DNA of 64,000 nucleotides from Mycoplasmopsis caviae (GTDB taxonomy: Bacteria; Bacillota_I; Bacilli_A; Mycoplasmatales; Metamycoplasmataceae), in NCBI RefSeq assembly GCF_024498215.1, contig NZ_CP101806.1, positions 620,001 through 684,000 of the forward strand. Direction: 5' to 3'. A program made the position numbers and the translations under genes. Under the pieces are notes generated by a model that saw only the letters and a program-made list of their open reading frames with translations, was not told where the DNA came from and searched no databases. This document shows, one piece after another, positions 1-11,572 of the stretch (the stretch's first letter is position 1; each line of letters begins with the position of its first letter).

Positions 1-285
1 ACTCTTTACATTTTCATATGAAGTTTTAAAAGCATTAAGTCTATGTTTACCATAATCTCATAATTTAATACTTTCTTTTCTCAATTTATTAATATGTGTT
101 TTAATTTTAATAAACGAATCAATTACTTCATTTCGTTTAGATATATATTGTTCTGACTTTAAATTTGTTAAATCTTCACTACTTTGTTTTGCAAATTCTT
201 CGACTTCATTCCATTCACTTTGTAATTTTAATTTTTCCATTAAAAAATCTAGATTGACATTTAAATTTTTTAATTTTGACTTTAT
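1..285 (-). pseudogene. Fragment of IS-interrupted coiled-coil protein gene (left target-duplication copy)
   Basis: This stretch is identical to 2220-2504 and is the left copy of the long direct repeat made when the IS1634-type element at 286-2205 inserted. It carries part of the coding frame of the host gene whose 5' portion lies at 2206-3754, read on the minus strand. The real 3' end of that gene lies to the left of the window. The right copy starts at 2206, so the left copy should begin 14 bases before base 1. The fragment has no start or ribosome site of its own. Confidence 0.8.
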
Positions 286-2205
286 CTTGACTTTGACACT
301 TTAGAAATTCATTTTTTAAAAAAGCCTATAAAATAGGCTTTTATGGAAAGTCTATTATTTAGATTCTAGTAAAACAGGGCCTAATTCATCGACTTTTCCC
401 CATTTAGGAATTATTTGATAACCTAATGATTCTCTTAAATTTGTGTAATCTTCTGGTTCTCTAACTCTTAAAAAGTATTTTTCTTTCTTGTCTAAACTCT
501 CAATAAGTACTATTTTTACCTTTCTCAATGCATCAACAATTCTGTCGGTTGTTAAACTGTTATTAGCCAATGAACTTAATGAAAATTCTATGAATCTTTC
601 AATAACTAATGCTAAATAACAAATCATAAAATGTCCTTCAATTGTTTTTTCTTTTGACAAATAAACTGGTCTAGTTTCAAAAGTTGTTTTTAAAATCCTA
701 AATGATTCTTCAATCTTTCATAAATTTGAATATGTTCTTATTACTGTTTCAATGCTTAAATTTTTGTTGCTTGTATATATTCCGTAAAATCCATCTCATC
801 TTGCATCATCTATAATTTTTCTTCATTTAATGAAATTTCTCCAACAGAATAGTTGACATATTTTTTGCCACCTTTTTTAATTCACTCATGGCTTTTGAGC
901 CATTTTTTCAACACAACTTTTGGCTTTTTAATCAGTCTTTCTCTATCACTTTGATCTTTTTTCTTCTTTTTCTGAAAAACTTAAAATTAAATTTCCATCT
1001 AATGAATTATCAAGTACTAATTCATCCTTAATTTTTTAGTTAATGGTGCTTTTTTACATAAAAACCATCATTGCTTGCTCATATGTAGCAAGGTCTATAA
1101 TGCCAGGAACAAGGTTCTTATTTCCTTTAATTTTGTGAGACATTATGAACTCAAAACCATCTTTTTAAGTTCTAAAAGATTAGGACCAGAGTTTAATCCT
1201 CTGTCTGCAATAACAGTAATATTTTCAATACCTAATTTTTCCTTAACTTCCTTTATAAAAGGGACAAAAGTTTTAAAATCACTTGTATTTCCGGCAAACA
1301 ATTTGTAGGCAATTGGAATTCCATAAGCATCAATCATCATCCCAAGAACAACCTGTACATTATTAATTTTTGCATCCTTAGAAAACCCGTAATCTAACAA
1401 ATCGTTTTTTCTATACTTTCAAAGTAAACAGTTGTAACATCGTAAAATGTTTCTTTTAGGTTTCTATCAAATAGTTTGGCTAATTTTTTGTTGATATGTT
1501 CAATGATATCTAGCCTTTCATCACACAAAATTTCAAGGCTTCTGTAGATTGATTTAAGGGTGTCATCATTCTTTATTGTATACTCATCAAAAATATTAAA
1601 TGTTTTACTTTTTGAACAAGGTTTTAAAAATCTCATTGCGACTAAATTTTGGACAATATTGTTCAAATCGTATTTGATTCTCTTCATATTCTTTGATTTC
1701 TCAAAATATTTATCTAGGTCTAACTTTCGGTAAACATTGTTTAGTATTAAATTGCCATAATTTAAAACTTCTAATTCATTCTGATATTTATTGTGTATCT
1801 TGTTTTCATCTCTAATATCATATTCACCGTCAATGCTATCGTCAGATAAAACATCTTTAAATGTCCCAAGCATTCTGCCTAAAAGTACTTCTTTTTCTTC
1901 CTTATCTTTTGAATACTTTTTAAATTCATTTCTCAGGTTTTCTAAAAAATTAGGATCGTTTTCTTCTAATTTGGATAATAATCCCAAATTTTGGACAACC
2001 TTATGTTTACAAGATTTGCTTTCTTTATCTCAATAACTTTTCACAATATTAACATATTCTTTATTTCTAACTCTAATAACTTTAACAAACATAATTATAT
2101 TATACTATGTTTTACTAGAATTACAAGAAAAAATAAAAAATTCATATACTATGTATATGAGCCTTATTTTCAATGTGTTTTAATGGCCAAAGTGTCAAAG
2201 TCAAG
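286..2205 (-). mobile_element. IS1634-type insertion sequence (copy A, degenerate)
   Basis: The 1920-bp element is bounded by inverted repeats: CTTGACTTTGACACTTT at 286 and its complement ending at 2205. It holds one transposase gene on the minus strand, broken by several frameshifts. Members of the IS1634 family (IS4 superfamily, described from Mycoplasma mycoides) are about 1.9 kb and are known for very long, variable target duplications. The exact 299-bp duplication here (2206-2504 against the sequence up to 285) fits that signature. A second, diverged copy lies at 18595-20536. Confidence 0.85.
355..2092 (-). pseudogene. IS1634-family transposase, multiply frameshifted
   Basis: The frame opens at ATG 2092 (MFVKVIRVRNKEYVNIVKSYW) and runs about 230 codons to a stop at 1394. 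It continues in another frame from about 1400 to 1143, and then in fragments to the C-terminal segment ending at 355. The first break is in an A6 run near 1405: one more A would restore the reading. Further breaks lie near 1150 and 1050, with others down to 700. Segments match the second copy at 18700-20450 in order (LDKYFEKSKN, TTVYFES, ADRGLNSGPNL, GKVDEL). It encoded the DDE transposase of the element. With at least three lesions it is very unlikely to be active. Confidence 0.85.
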
Positions 2206-2504
2206 AATGTATCCAGATTACTCTTTACATTTTCATATGAAGTTTTAAAAGCATTAAGTCTATGTTTACCATAATCTCATAATTTAATACTTTCTTTTCT
2301 CAATTTATTAATATGTGTTTTAATTTTAATAAACGAATCAATTACTTCATTTCGTTTAGATATATATTGTTCTGACTTTAAATTTGTTAAATCTTCACTA
2401 CTTTGTTTTGCAAATTCTTCGACTTCATTCCATTCACTTTGTAATTTTAATTTTTCCATTAAAAAATCTAGATTGACATTTAAATTTTTTAATTTTGACT
2501 TTAT
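2206..2504. repeat. 299-bp target-site duplication, right copy (IS1634 copy A)
   Basis: Bases 2220-2504 are identical to 1-285. Bases 2206-2219 should correspond to sequence just left of the window. The repeat starts immediately after the right inverted repeat, and its left partner ends immediately before the left inverted repeat, as expected for a duplicated target. Confidence 0.85.
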
Positions 2505-3754
2505 TGAATTATCAATAAAAGTTATAAGAGTAGATGTTCGATTCTTTTCCTTGCTAATTAAATCAAGTGATTTATGAATAATTTCACTTGCTTTTTCAAG
2601 TTCTCAATTGTTGTTATTTGATGAATATTTTGTGATTTCATCATTTAGTAAGTATAAGTTGTCATAATTGGCTTTTTGGACACTATAGTCAAGCAACGTT
2701 GTTTGTTCTAATACTTTTGAATTGTCTAATTTTTCTTTTAGTGAAGTAATTAAATTTGTATTATATTTAATCATTTCATTATTAAATTCATTAATAGATT
2801 CATTTGCACTTTTTAGATCACTAAGAACGCTGGTTCTCGATAAATAATTTTTATGTTTAATAATTTTTCCATCGTGACTAAAATACTTATTTACTATCTT
2901 TTTGCTTGTTGGTACTTTGAAATATCTAAACCAACTGAAGTTTGTATTGTTTCAATCTCAGTGTTACTAATTATCTTCTTACTGATTGAATTAGTGATCT
3001 TGTTCTCGTTAAACTTTGCTAGTGCCCCTTCATCTCAAACTTTATAATCTTCACTAAGCAATTTTAAGCCAGATAAAATATAGTCTTTTGTTAGTTTCTT
3101 CTCTTTCTTAAATTCATCATTTTCTTTTTGTTTCTTGTAGTTGTCAATAGCTAATTTAAGTTCATTAAATTTAGTATCTTTATTTTCTATTGATTTTATG
3201 AGAAAATTATCACTATCTCTTAAATTGTATACTTCAGTAGCCAACTTTTCACACTTGTCAAATATTTTTTGCAAATGCTCAACTTGACTAATATTTAATA
3301 TTGTTTCTGTTTCTGTAACAGCTTCAGGTATTCTTTCTTTAATAAGTTTATATTGTTTGAAGTTCTTTTTTGCTCTAAGAAATGAATTGTTTCCAAAGTG
3401 GTGACCAACCTTGTATTTATCTTGGCTTTTTTGGATATTAATTAATTCATCACTTAGCTCTTTGTTTAATTGCATTTGTTTATTGTAAGAATCAAGAATC
3501 ATATTAAGTTGAGCCTTAACTTCATCTTCTAGTGGCTCATCCTTAATAATATTTACTAAGTCATCATGATTTTGCTTAAGTTTTTTATTGAACTTAGTGA
3601 AACTGTCAATTTTCGTATCAAATTCCTGCTTGATTTTTTTATAGTTAGAATGGTCTACTGATGCACCAGCGATTGTACCTATTGATATTGTCCCAACTAT
3701 TCCGCTAGCTATACCAGCAGTAATCCCAATAATTTTCTTGTTCTTTCTAGTCAT
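2206..3754 (-). pseudogene. Membrane-anchored coiled-coil protein, interrupted by IS and frameshifted
   Basis: The start is ATG 3754, chosen because AAAGGAG lies 7 bases upstream; a longer frame to 3808 has no ribosome site. Residues 8-35 (IIGITAGIASGIVGTISIG and following) form one hydrophobic anchor or uncleaved signal. The rest is Lys/Glu/Asp/Asn-rich heptad-like helix with no recognised domain. Near 2895 the frame meets TAG TAA. Adding one A to an A5 run there joins it to a long open frame that continues to the IS boundary at 2205, so either the gene is frameshifted or the run length varies. The IS then separates the remainder, which continues off the left edge. Function unknown; a surface or cell-shape role would be speculation. 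Confidence 0.65.
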
Positions 3755-4163
3755 AAAGACTCCTTTTCCATTTATTTCAAAATGAAGTATATATTCTTTA
3801 ACAATCAAATATATTTTTGGGACATTAGGAAAATAATGTCATAAAAAATGTGTCATTTTCTAAGTGCATCTATGTTGTTAAATTGCTTAATTTAAAGAAA
3901 AATAAATGACTTGTACATGGAAGAAATTAAGGCAACTGTAATAATAAGTAGCCTTTATATATTGAAATTGCATATGTAATAAAAAGTATAAATTCAAATA
4001 CAGGATAAAAAATTGTCGCTTAATTTGTATTAAAAAAATCAATTTTAAATAAAAAAATATTGTTTTTATTTCTTGTCAAAATATGAATTATTTGGGTGTT
4101 TTATTTGTAAAAATAAGAATATAATTTAAAAACATATTTTAAAACAAAAAAGGAGGTAAAAAA
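3755..4163. promoter_or_regulatory. Divergent intergenic region with promoter for ABC exporter operon
   Basis: A 409-bp AT-rich gap between divergent genes. On the plus strand TATAAT at 4120-4125 with a TTTGTAA-like upstream hexamer is a good promoter. AGGAGG at 4151-4156 is the ribosome site for the gene at 4164. On the minus strand AAAGGAG serves the coiled-coil gene at 3754. I see no other gene or strong hairpin here. Confidence 0.5.
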
Positions 4164-5981
4164 ATGTTAAATATTTTCAAATATATGCCACTAAAAATTA
4201 AGTTTTTTGCTTTCATTAGTGCATTTTTTGCAATTATACAGCCTTTTTTGTCAATGCTTAATCCAACAATAACAAAACAACTTATTACATTGATTGCAAA
4301 TGTTCAAAACGGAATTGAAATGAAGCAAGTTAATTTATTGTTTTGAAACATAATTACTAACAGTACAAATCTTAGTATAGTTTATTTAATTTCAATGGCT
4401 ATTGGGTTTGCATTGTTGCTAATGATAGTAGCTTTCTTAAGTGCATTTTTTGCAACAAAAACCTGTATTTATGGGACTTATTATTTAAGAAAAGCATTGT
4501 TTGAGCATTTACTTACTCTTTCAAGGAGTAAACTAGAAAAATATAGCGTTGGAAGTTTACTAACGCGTTTTAGTAATGATTTGAGCAAAATTAGAGATGG
4601 TATTTTTATAGTTATTAGAGGTCTGGTTGTTTCTCCATTTTTTGTAATTTGAGGTCTTGTATTCACAACTACAACAAACCTTTATTTATCAATTGCGATT
4701 TATATAACTATTCCATTCTTAATTGGTGGAGCAATATTTGCAATTTTCAAATTATTTCCTTTTTATCGAAAAGAAAATTGAATTTTAGATCAATTAAATG
4801 AACAATCAAAAGAAGATATAAATGCCGTTGCTTTAATTAAGTCATATAACCTTGAGGAACAAAGATATCAAAAATATTTTTCAAAAAACCAAGAATGATT
4901 TAATGTATATAGTAAGAATGCCACATTTAGTTCATATGCATGACCTATAATTAATGTTTTTGTGCTTTTTGGAAATGTTATAATTTTTGCCTTAATAGCC
5001 TTTTTAATAGGCAAAAAAGGTAATGACAACATCTCAAAATTAATTGGTGATATTTCTCAGTTTACAGCTAATTTAAGCATGATTTCAATGGGTGTTTTTA
5101 ACACATTATTTACTATTAATAGATTATTTAGATCAAGTGTTTCAGCTAAAAGATTTATTGAATTAATGAATACAAGAAGCGAAATTCCTTATGTTATTAG
5201 TGATAATAAAATAACTAATGGTTCAATTGAGTTTAGGAATGTTAATTTTTCCTATCCTATCTATAAAAAAGGCGAATTGGTCGATTCAAAGGTAGCGTTG
5301 AAAAATATTAATCTAAAAATTGAATCAGGTCAAAAAGTAGGGATAATTGGTAAAACAGGTAGCGGTAAAAGCACTCTTGTAAAACTTTTATCACATGAAT
5401 ATTTACTCAATGAAGAAGATGGAAAAATTCTTATTGATTCACATAATATTAACGAAATTGACACGGCTAATTTCTTTGAAAAAGTTACACATGTTTATCA
5501 AAAACCAATGATCATTTCAGGTTCAATAAAGAAAAATATTACATTCTCGAACGATAAATTTAGTGAACAAGAAATTGAACAAGCAATTAATATTTCATGT
5601 GCTGATTTTATAAACGAATTAGATGACAAATACAGTGCTAAAGTTGATCAACGTGGTAAAAATTTTAGTGGTGGCCAACGCCAAAGAGTTGCAATTGCAC
5701 AAGCATTGATTAAGAAACCTAAAATCTTAATTTTAGATGATTCTACTAGTGCACTTGATAATGAAACTGATCTAAAAGTGCGTCAAAATATTAGAGATAA
5801 CTTAAAAGAAAGTACATTAATTATAATTAGTCAAAAGATTAATTCAATTAAAGATTCAGATCAAATTTTTGTTCTTGATAAAGGAGAATTAATTGCTAAG
5901 GATAAGCATGATAATTTAATTAATAATTGCAAAATTTATCAAGAGATTTGAAAATCACAGGAAGAAGAAGGGGGTCAATAA
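4164..5981 (+). CDS. ABC-type exporter, transmembrane-ATPase half-transporter (degenerate-site subunit)
   Basis: 605 residues under code 4. An N-terminal ABC-exporter membrane domain (about residues 1-330, six hydrophobic segments) is followed by a nucleotide-binding domain. This has Walker A GKTGSGKST, signature FSGGQRQR and Walker B ILILDDSTSALD. The residue after the Walker B Asp, normally the catalytic Glu, is Asp. That is typical of the degenerate-site half of heterodimeric bacterial multidrug or lipid exporters. A strong AGGAGG lies 7 bases before the start. The stop TAA overlaps the ATG of the partner by one base, so the two are translationally coupled. It probably forms a heterodimer with the 5981-7816 product in the cell membrane. 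The substrate cannot be told from sequence. Confidence 0.9.
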
Positions 5982-7816
5982 TGGCACGTAGATTTACCAA
6001 TATTTACCTTCGAAAAAAAGGTGAAAAAAGGGTTGGTTTAAAAATTTTTTTTAAATTTTTAACTAACTTCGAAATTTCAAGAAGTGTTTGAGTTTTCACA
6101 ATAATTTTTGGTTTTTTTGTTGCATCATTAACAAATGTTGCGTCTTGGTTAATTGGTTTTATAACTGACAAATTTTTAGATTCAAAAACATTTAATATTG
6201 CAAATTTTAGGATGAAAGATTACATAATTTTTGTAATATTACTTGCTTGTTTATATATTTTTATAAAGGTTTTTGAAATTAGTCAAAGGCTGACAATTTC
6301 AAAACTATCTGCTAAAATTGGATGAAATCTAAGACTTCAATGCTACCAAAAGATTCAACAGATGCAAATGAGCTATTATGAAGAAGAACAAACAGGTGAC
6401 ATAATGTCAGCACTAACTAATGATATACAGAATATAACTCAAGCAATATGAGATATTTTAGTTTCTTTCATAGCAATAATATTTGAATTTACCTTTATAG
6501 CAATTATGATGTTTGTTTATGCGCCCTTACTTGCTATCATTATTTTACTAATTGCACTATTTAATGCTTCAATTATTTTCTTAATTATTAAAAGTAATCA
6601 AAAATTTTATATCGAGCAACAAGAAAGACTTGGACAATTTAATGGTTATTTGGAAGAAATTATGGATGCTCTTCCACTTGTTAATTTGCATCAACAAAGT
6701 CAAAGCGTTGCTAAGGAATTTGATAAATATTCAAAAGCATTAGTTAAACCAGATGCAAGTGCTGGGTTTAGAATGAATATAACATTTCCTTGATTTCACT
6801 TTAGTAAAACACTAAATTTAATAATATTAATTTCAACTGCTGCATTATTTGTTTATTATGATATTCCTATTGGTGGAATTAAGCCTTTAAGTGCTGGAGT
6901 TGTTATGACTTTTGCTTTATATCTTTTTAGAATTAACGATAATATCTTACTAATTCTTGAGATTGTTAATGGAATTCAGCACGGTTTAGGTTCAATTGTT
7001 AGAATTAATAAAATTTTAGCTCTTAATCCACAATTTGATGAGAATAAATTAAATGAATTAGACTATAAAACAGGTAAAATTGAATTTAAAAATGTTTCTT
7101 TTGCTTATCCATCTAATCCAGATAAATTAGTTCTAAAAAATATAAGTTTTACAATTGAAAAAGGTAAGTCCCTTGCACTTGTAGGACACACAGGCTGTGG
7201 TAAAACCACAATTGCAAAACTATTATCAAAATTTTATGTCCCAACAAGTGGTCAAATTTTAATAGATGGACAGAATATACTTGATATCAAAAGCAAAAGT
7301 TGAAGAAATTATATTGATACAATTTTGCAAGAAACCTACATCTTTAATGACACTGTTAAAAATAACTTAACAATAGTTAATCCTAATATAAGTGAGCAAG
7401 ACTTTGATAAAATAGTTAATAAAACATCAATTAATGAATTTATAGAACTAATGCCGAATAAATATGAGACATTTCTTAAGTCAAACGGAAATAATTTAAG
7501 CGAAGGACAAAAACAATTAATAGCAATTACACGTTCACTAATTGCCTCAAAACCAATATCAATTCTTGATGAGGCTACTTCCAATATTGACACAATTACC
7601 GAGTTTAAAATTCAAAAAGCTATGAAACATTTAATGAAAGATAGAAGTATGTTAATTATTGCACACCGTTTAAGCACAATAAAAAATGTAGATGAAATTC
7701 TCGTTATAAAAGAGGGAACGATTATTGAGCGTGGTAGTCACAAACAATTATTAAATCAAAATGGACACTATAAGAAAATATACGCTCTTGGTGTTAATGA
7801 CTTGCTCATTGAATAA
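5981..7816 (+). CDS. ABC-type exporter, transmembrane-ATPase half-transporter (canonical ATPase subunit)
   Basis: 611 residues. Six hydrophobic segments occupy about residues 30-330. The C-terminal ATPase domain carries Walker [10 protein letters not shown], signature LSEGQKQL and Walker [14 protein letters not shown] with the catalytic Glu, plus the switch His in IIAHRLST. The signature deviates from LSGGQ. In heterodimeric exporters the deviant signature of one subunit pairs with the Asp-substituted Walker B of the other to make the inactive site, exactly the pattern seen with the upstream gene. The start ATG 5981 is set by the TAATG overlap. The pair is followed by a terminator. Confidence 0.9.
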
Positions 7817-7823
7817 ACAAAAT

Positions 7824-7852
7824 TAAAACTAGGCGTTGAACCCAGTTTTAAT
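7824..7852 (+). terminator. Terminator of ABC exporter operon
   Basis: AAAACT-AGG and CCC-AGTTTT form a hairpin just after the stop at 7816, ending in a T-rich run next to the convergent tRNA gene. Confidence 0.55.
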
Positions 7853-7855
7853 ATT

Positions 7856-7940
7856 TGGTGCCCGAGACAGGACTTGAACCTGCAAGCCGTTAAGCACTAG
7901 ATCCTTAGTCTAGCGTGTTTGCCAATTTCACCACTCAGGC
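7856..7940 (-). tRNA. tRNA-Leu (anticodon AAG)
   Basis: 85 nt including an encoded CCA (TGG at 7856-7858). The acceptor stem GCCTGAG pairs with CTCGGGC. The anticodon stem CTAGA/TCTAG encloses loop CTAAGGA, giving anticodon AAG, which reads CUN leucine codons. It has the long class II variable arm expected of tRNA-Leu, and a T arm with GGTTCAAGTCC. It lies convergent to the ABC operon. Confidence 0.92.
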
Positions 7941-7957
7941 GCATGAGTAAATTAATT

Positions 7958-8812
7958 TTACCAAAGTTTGGCTTGCTTTGATATTTTTTTACCCATTTTT
8001 TGATTTTTCGGTTGAATTTCTCCTAATTCTTCAAATAATTTAGATATTCCACAATTTTCAAATGATGGACCTATATAATTTGCAACTGCTTTTACTTCAT
8101 CCATAGCATTTCCCATAGCAATAAATGTTCCTACTTCAGGTAGTGCATTAATATCATTACCACTATCCCCAATATGAGCCGCATTTTTAGCATCTATATT
8201 TAATAAGTTACAAACAAAGGCATTACCTTTACCTTTTGTTGCACTTTTATGCGTTATTTCAATTGAATATCCTTTTGATACAATATGAAAAGATAATGAT
8301 GGATATTTATTAGTCAAAAATTTGTAAAATTTGTTAATTTCCTCTTTATCCTTTCCAAAAGTTAAAATTTTTGTTACTTTTGAATATTTAGGCATTTGCT
8401 CATACTTAAATTTATCAAGTTTTGCAGTTCACGGTCTAATAAACGGACTTGTTTCGCAAGGACCAAAAATTTTATTATCTCCATTGAAAATTATGAACAT
8501 TTTTTCTTTAATTAATAATTCAACAACACTATCAACATCACCATTCTCAATTTCATATTTGGCTAAAATATTATTATTTTTATCAATGATTAATGCACCA
8601 TTTTGACACACAGCATATGGACATTTTAGTTTATCAATTAATGACAAAACAAAAGAACTATTAGCTCTACCAGTTGAAATAACAACTGGTTTAGATTTAT
8701 TTAATTCAACAATAGCTTTAACATTTTCTTCTGAAATCGTTTCCTCTCCATTAGGCAAATCTAATAGGGTTCCATCTAAATCAATAAAGTAAGCATCAAT
8801 ATTTCTTTTCAT
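7958..8812 (-). CDS. HAD-superfamily (Cof-type) hydrolase
   Basis: 284 residues under code 4. Motif I is FIDLDGTLLD near residue 9, motif II is VISTGR (Ser/Thr), the motif III Lys is in the KGKGNAF region, and motif IV is HIGDSGNDINAL. The Cof/type IIB cap lies between motifs II and III. Such enzymes dephosphorylate small molecules such as sugar phosphates or FMN; the substrate here is not determinable. I chose ATG 8812 because the protein then starts right before the HAD core. GGAG lies 14 bases upstream, rather distant, so the start is less certain. Confidence 0.85.
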
Positions 8813-8967
8813 AGTTTTAAAATTATCTCCTTTAAATGTGAATCGATATATAAAAAAAACACTATTAATTATTAACAAATAACATTATTCTTTTTATCAT
8901 TTTTTGTTTAAAAAAATGAAATAGGGAGTTATTTGAGTATCAACACAACATTTTCGTTCTTCTAAAA

Positions 8968-8996
8968 TTTACCAATATGACTATTTTATTGGCAAA
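8968..8996 (-). terminator. Terminator of the 9006-10154 gene
   Basis: On the minus strand TTTGCCAATA pairs with TATTGGTAAA, followed by a TTTTAG tract, just after the stop at 9006. Confidence 0.6.
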
Positions 8997-9005
8997 TTAG
9001 TCAAT

Positions 9006-10154
9006 TTAGATTTTTGTAGCTTTTTCAATACTGCAAGTTCTTAAAAAATTAATATATGTCAAAAAAGATACAATTAAGCCGAAAAAATAATATGTTTCAA
9101 ATTTAAAAGATTTAACAAACTCTTTTGTTTCACGATCACTTATTTTAGTGTTCTTGTTTATAAAAGACAACATTTTAACTGAATTATCATAAAGAGTTGT
9201 GAAATAGTTAAAATATGGATTATTAAAAATAAATTCAGGTACAAATTGAGCATTAAAATATTCAAAACAATAGTTTTTAAGATTTATACACTTAATTTCA
9301 ATGTCATCTTGACTATAAGATAAATTTATAAAATTTAGTAGTGTACTAAAAAGTGATTTGTAGACATAAATATAAAATTCAAGTAGTTTTGATATAATCT
9401 GGTCTTTATTACTGTAATAAAATTGATAATCTTCAAGTGGTTTTTCAATTTTCAGTTCATTGAATTTAGTGCAAAATTCATTAAATTTGTCATCAGCTAA
9501 TTTTCTAAATAATTCATTAGAAACAATTTCAAACTTGTAATTTGAAGAATTATTATGGTCAACTTTTAAATTTCTAAATAATTTAGTTTCTGCATTGTTT
9601 TTATTATTTTCACCATTAAGTTCAGTAATAAGATCTTTAATTAAATAAAGAAACATACTTTCACAAGTATATTCATCATCAAAGCCACTTAAATTAAAAT
9701 TTTTAACATGTTTATTACGAATTCTTAGATATGATAATCACCTACTAAAAATGGACATACCTTCTATTTTTCGAATTGCTTCTAGATAAAAATAAGCAAA
9801 ATCATCCTCAAAAACTCATAATGAATATTTTTTATCTTCAAATCAAGTCATTTTTTTAAAAAATTCTTGTTCTTGATCATATATGAATTTAGATTCAACA
9901 CATTCTTCGCATTGACTTTCATACTTAACTCTAAATGCATAATATTTTGAATCATAAAATGGCATAAAATAAATTCTTATTTTTTCATCACTATCAGTCA
10001 CATTATCCTTAATATATTTTTTAATCAATTCAAAATACTGCTCATTAAAATCTTCTCATTTCTTAAGTTCATAACATGATGATTTTTTGCTGTTGCGTAA
10101 CTTTGTTATGTAATTGTTAAATTGTTTCTTTGTTATTGTTACATTTAATTCCAT
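9006..10154 (-). CDS. Hypothetical protein, aromatic- and Asn-rich, 382 residues
   Basis: No family recognised. Under code 4 the frame is continuous from ATG 10154 (MELNVTITKKQFNNYITK). The protein is rich in Phe, Tyr and Asn, mostly helical in look, with one possible hydrophobic segment near the C-terminus (FGLIVSFLTYINFL). There is no ribosome site. TATAAT sits about 10 bases before the ATG, so the mRNA may be leaderless or have a very short leader. It stands alone between two terminator regions. Confidence 0.75.
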
Positions 10155-10417
10155 AAGTATTTAAATTATATAAAACAATATAAAATGTACTGTAAAATAT
10201 TGGTATTAAATATAAAAATGAAGTCTTGCGAAAAAACAATTCATTATTATTTTTTTAAAATCTTATTATTTTTATATAAAGTGAAAAAAATCACTTATGT
10301 TAGGCCTTGGGACATAATCAATTAAACAAGAAACTTTGAATTAATCAAAATATTAAATATTAATGATATCTAAACTTTAATTTATAATTAAATAACAATT
10401 TAATAAATAAGGACGCA
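10155..10417. promoter_or_regulatory. Divergent intergenic region, promoter of nicotinate phosphoribosyltransferase
   Basis: TATAAT at 10383-10388 and AAGGA at 10409-10413 serve the downstream plus-strand gene. A small hairpin AAGTGA/TCACTT lies near 10280-10297. The minus-strand gene has its own TATAAT right before its ATG. Confidence 0.5.
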
Positions 10418-11440
10418 ATGATGACAAGTAAAAAAATGAACAAATATATTGCTAGTTACTTTCATAAAACTGAAAAAATATTAGCTAAATATAATAAAAA
10501 TAATGTAATAGTTTTGCAGTTTTTTCAGCGACGAGACAATAGTTTACTTGCAGGTATGCAAGAAGTTCTTGACTTACTAGAAAAAAATACTGATACCAGT
10601 AAATACATTATCAGATATTTACCAGATGGGACTATTATAAATAATTTGGAAGTTGTACTTGAATTAGAAGGACATTATCATGATTTTGGTAAATTTGAGG
10701 GTTTAATTGATGGAATTCTAACTAGATCAACATCAATTGCATCAAATGCTTATGATTGTGTTCAAGCTGCAAAAGGTAAAAATGTAATTTTTATGGGAGA
10801 TCGTGCTGACCACTACCTTATGCAGGAAATAGATGGTCGTGCAGTTGCGTTAGCAGGAATTAAATCAGTTTCAACAGAGGCCCAAAATATTCTCAATAAT
10901 GAATCAACATTTGGCTCAGTTCCACATATATTAATTCAAAATTTTGGTGGCAATACAGCGAAAGCAATGCAAGCTTATAGTGAACTTTTTCCTCAAAACA
11001 AGATAATTTCATTAGTGGACTACCACAATAACGTAATTGAACAAGCATTAGAATCTTACAAAGTTTTAGGTAATAAGCTTTGAGGTGTTAGAATTGACAC
11101 ATCTAAAAATATGGTTGACCATATGTTTGATAACCAAGAAGAAAACCCAGAACACTATGGAGTAAATATCGAACAAGTCAAAAATTTAAGATCAGCCCTA
11201 GATAAAGTTGGTGCTAATGATGTCAAAATAGTTGTTAGTTCTGGTTTTAACGCAGCTAAAATTAAAAAATTTGAGGAAGCAGACACTCCAGTTGATAGTT
11301 ATGGAGTTGGTGCCGGAATATTTAAATTTGTATCTAGTTTTAGTGCTGACGCAGTATTGCTAAATGGCAAAAAAGAAGCAAAAGAGGGTCGCGAATATAG
11401 ACCTAATCCAAAATTGCAAATTTACCATTCTAAAAAATAA
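10418..11440 (+). CDS. pncB: Nicotinate phosphoribosyltransferase-like enzyme
   Basis: 340 residues. It resembles the short bacterial type of nicotinate phosphoribosyltransferase / quinolinate phosphoribosyltransferase-like barrel enzymes. Supporting elements are the substrate-binding LEGHYHDFGKFEGLIDGILTR region, an ARG-type RADHY segment, a central VRIDTS and the C-terminal glycine-rich YGVGAGIF phosphate-binding loop. It would convert nicotinate and PRPP to nicotinate mononucleotide in NAD salvage, in the cytoplasm. AAGGA lies 4 bases before ATG 10418 and 7 before the adjacent ATG 10421; the latter is the better spacing. A hairpin terminator follows. Confidence 0.85.
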
Positions 11441-11445
11441 TCAAT

Positions 11446-11487
11446 TTTCCAAAACACCTACAAAACAGTCGTTTTGGAAAATTTTTA
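11446..11487 (+). terminator. Terminator after nicotinate phosphoribosyltransferase
   Basis: TTTTCCAAAAC and GTTTTGGAAAA pair around a loop containing CCTACAAAACAG, then TTTTTATAA. The CCAAAAC / AAAACAG pattern is the recurrent motif discussed in the findings. Confidence 0.7.
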
Positions 11488-11572
11488 TAATTAATAATAC
11501 CTTACAAAAAAATCTCAAAATTCAAAAAATTAAGTATAATTTAATTATCAATTAATATGAAAGGGAATTAAA

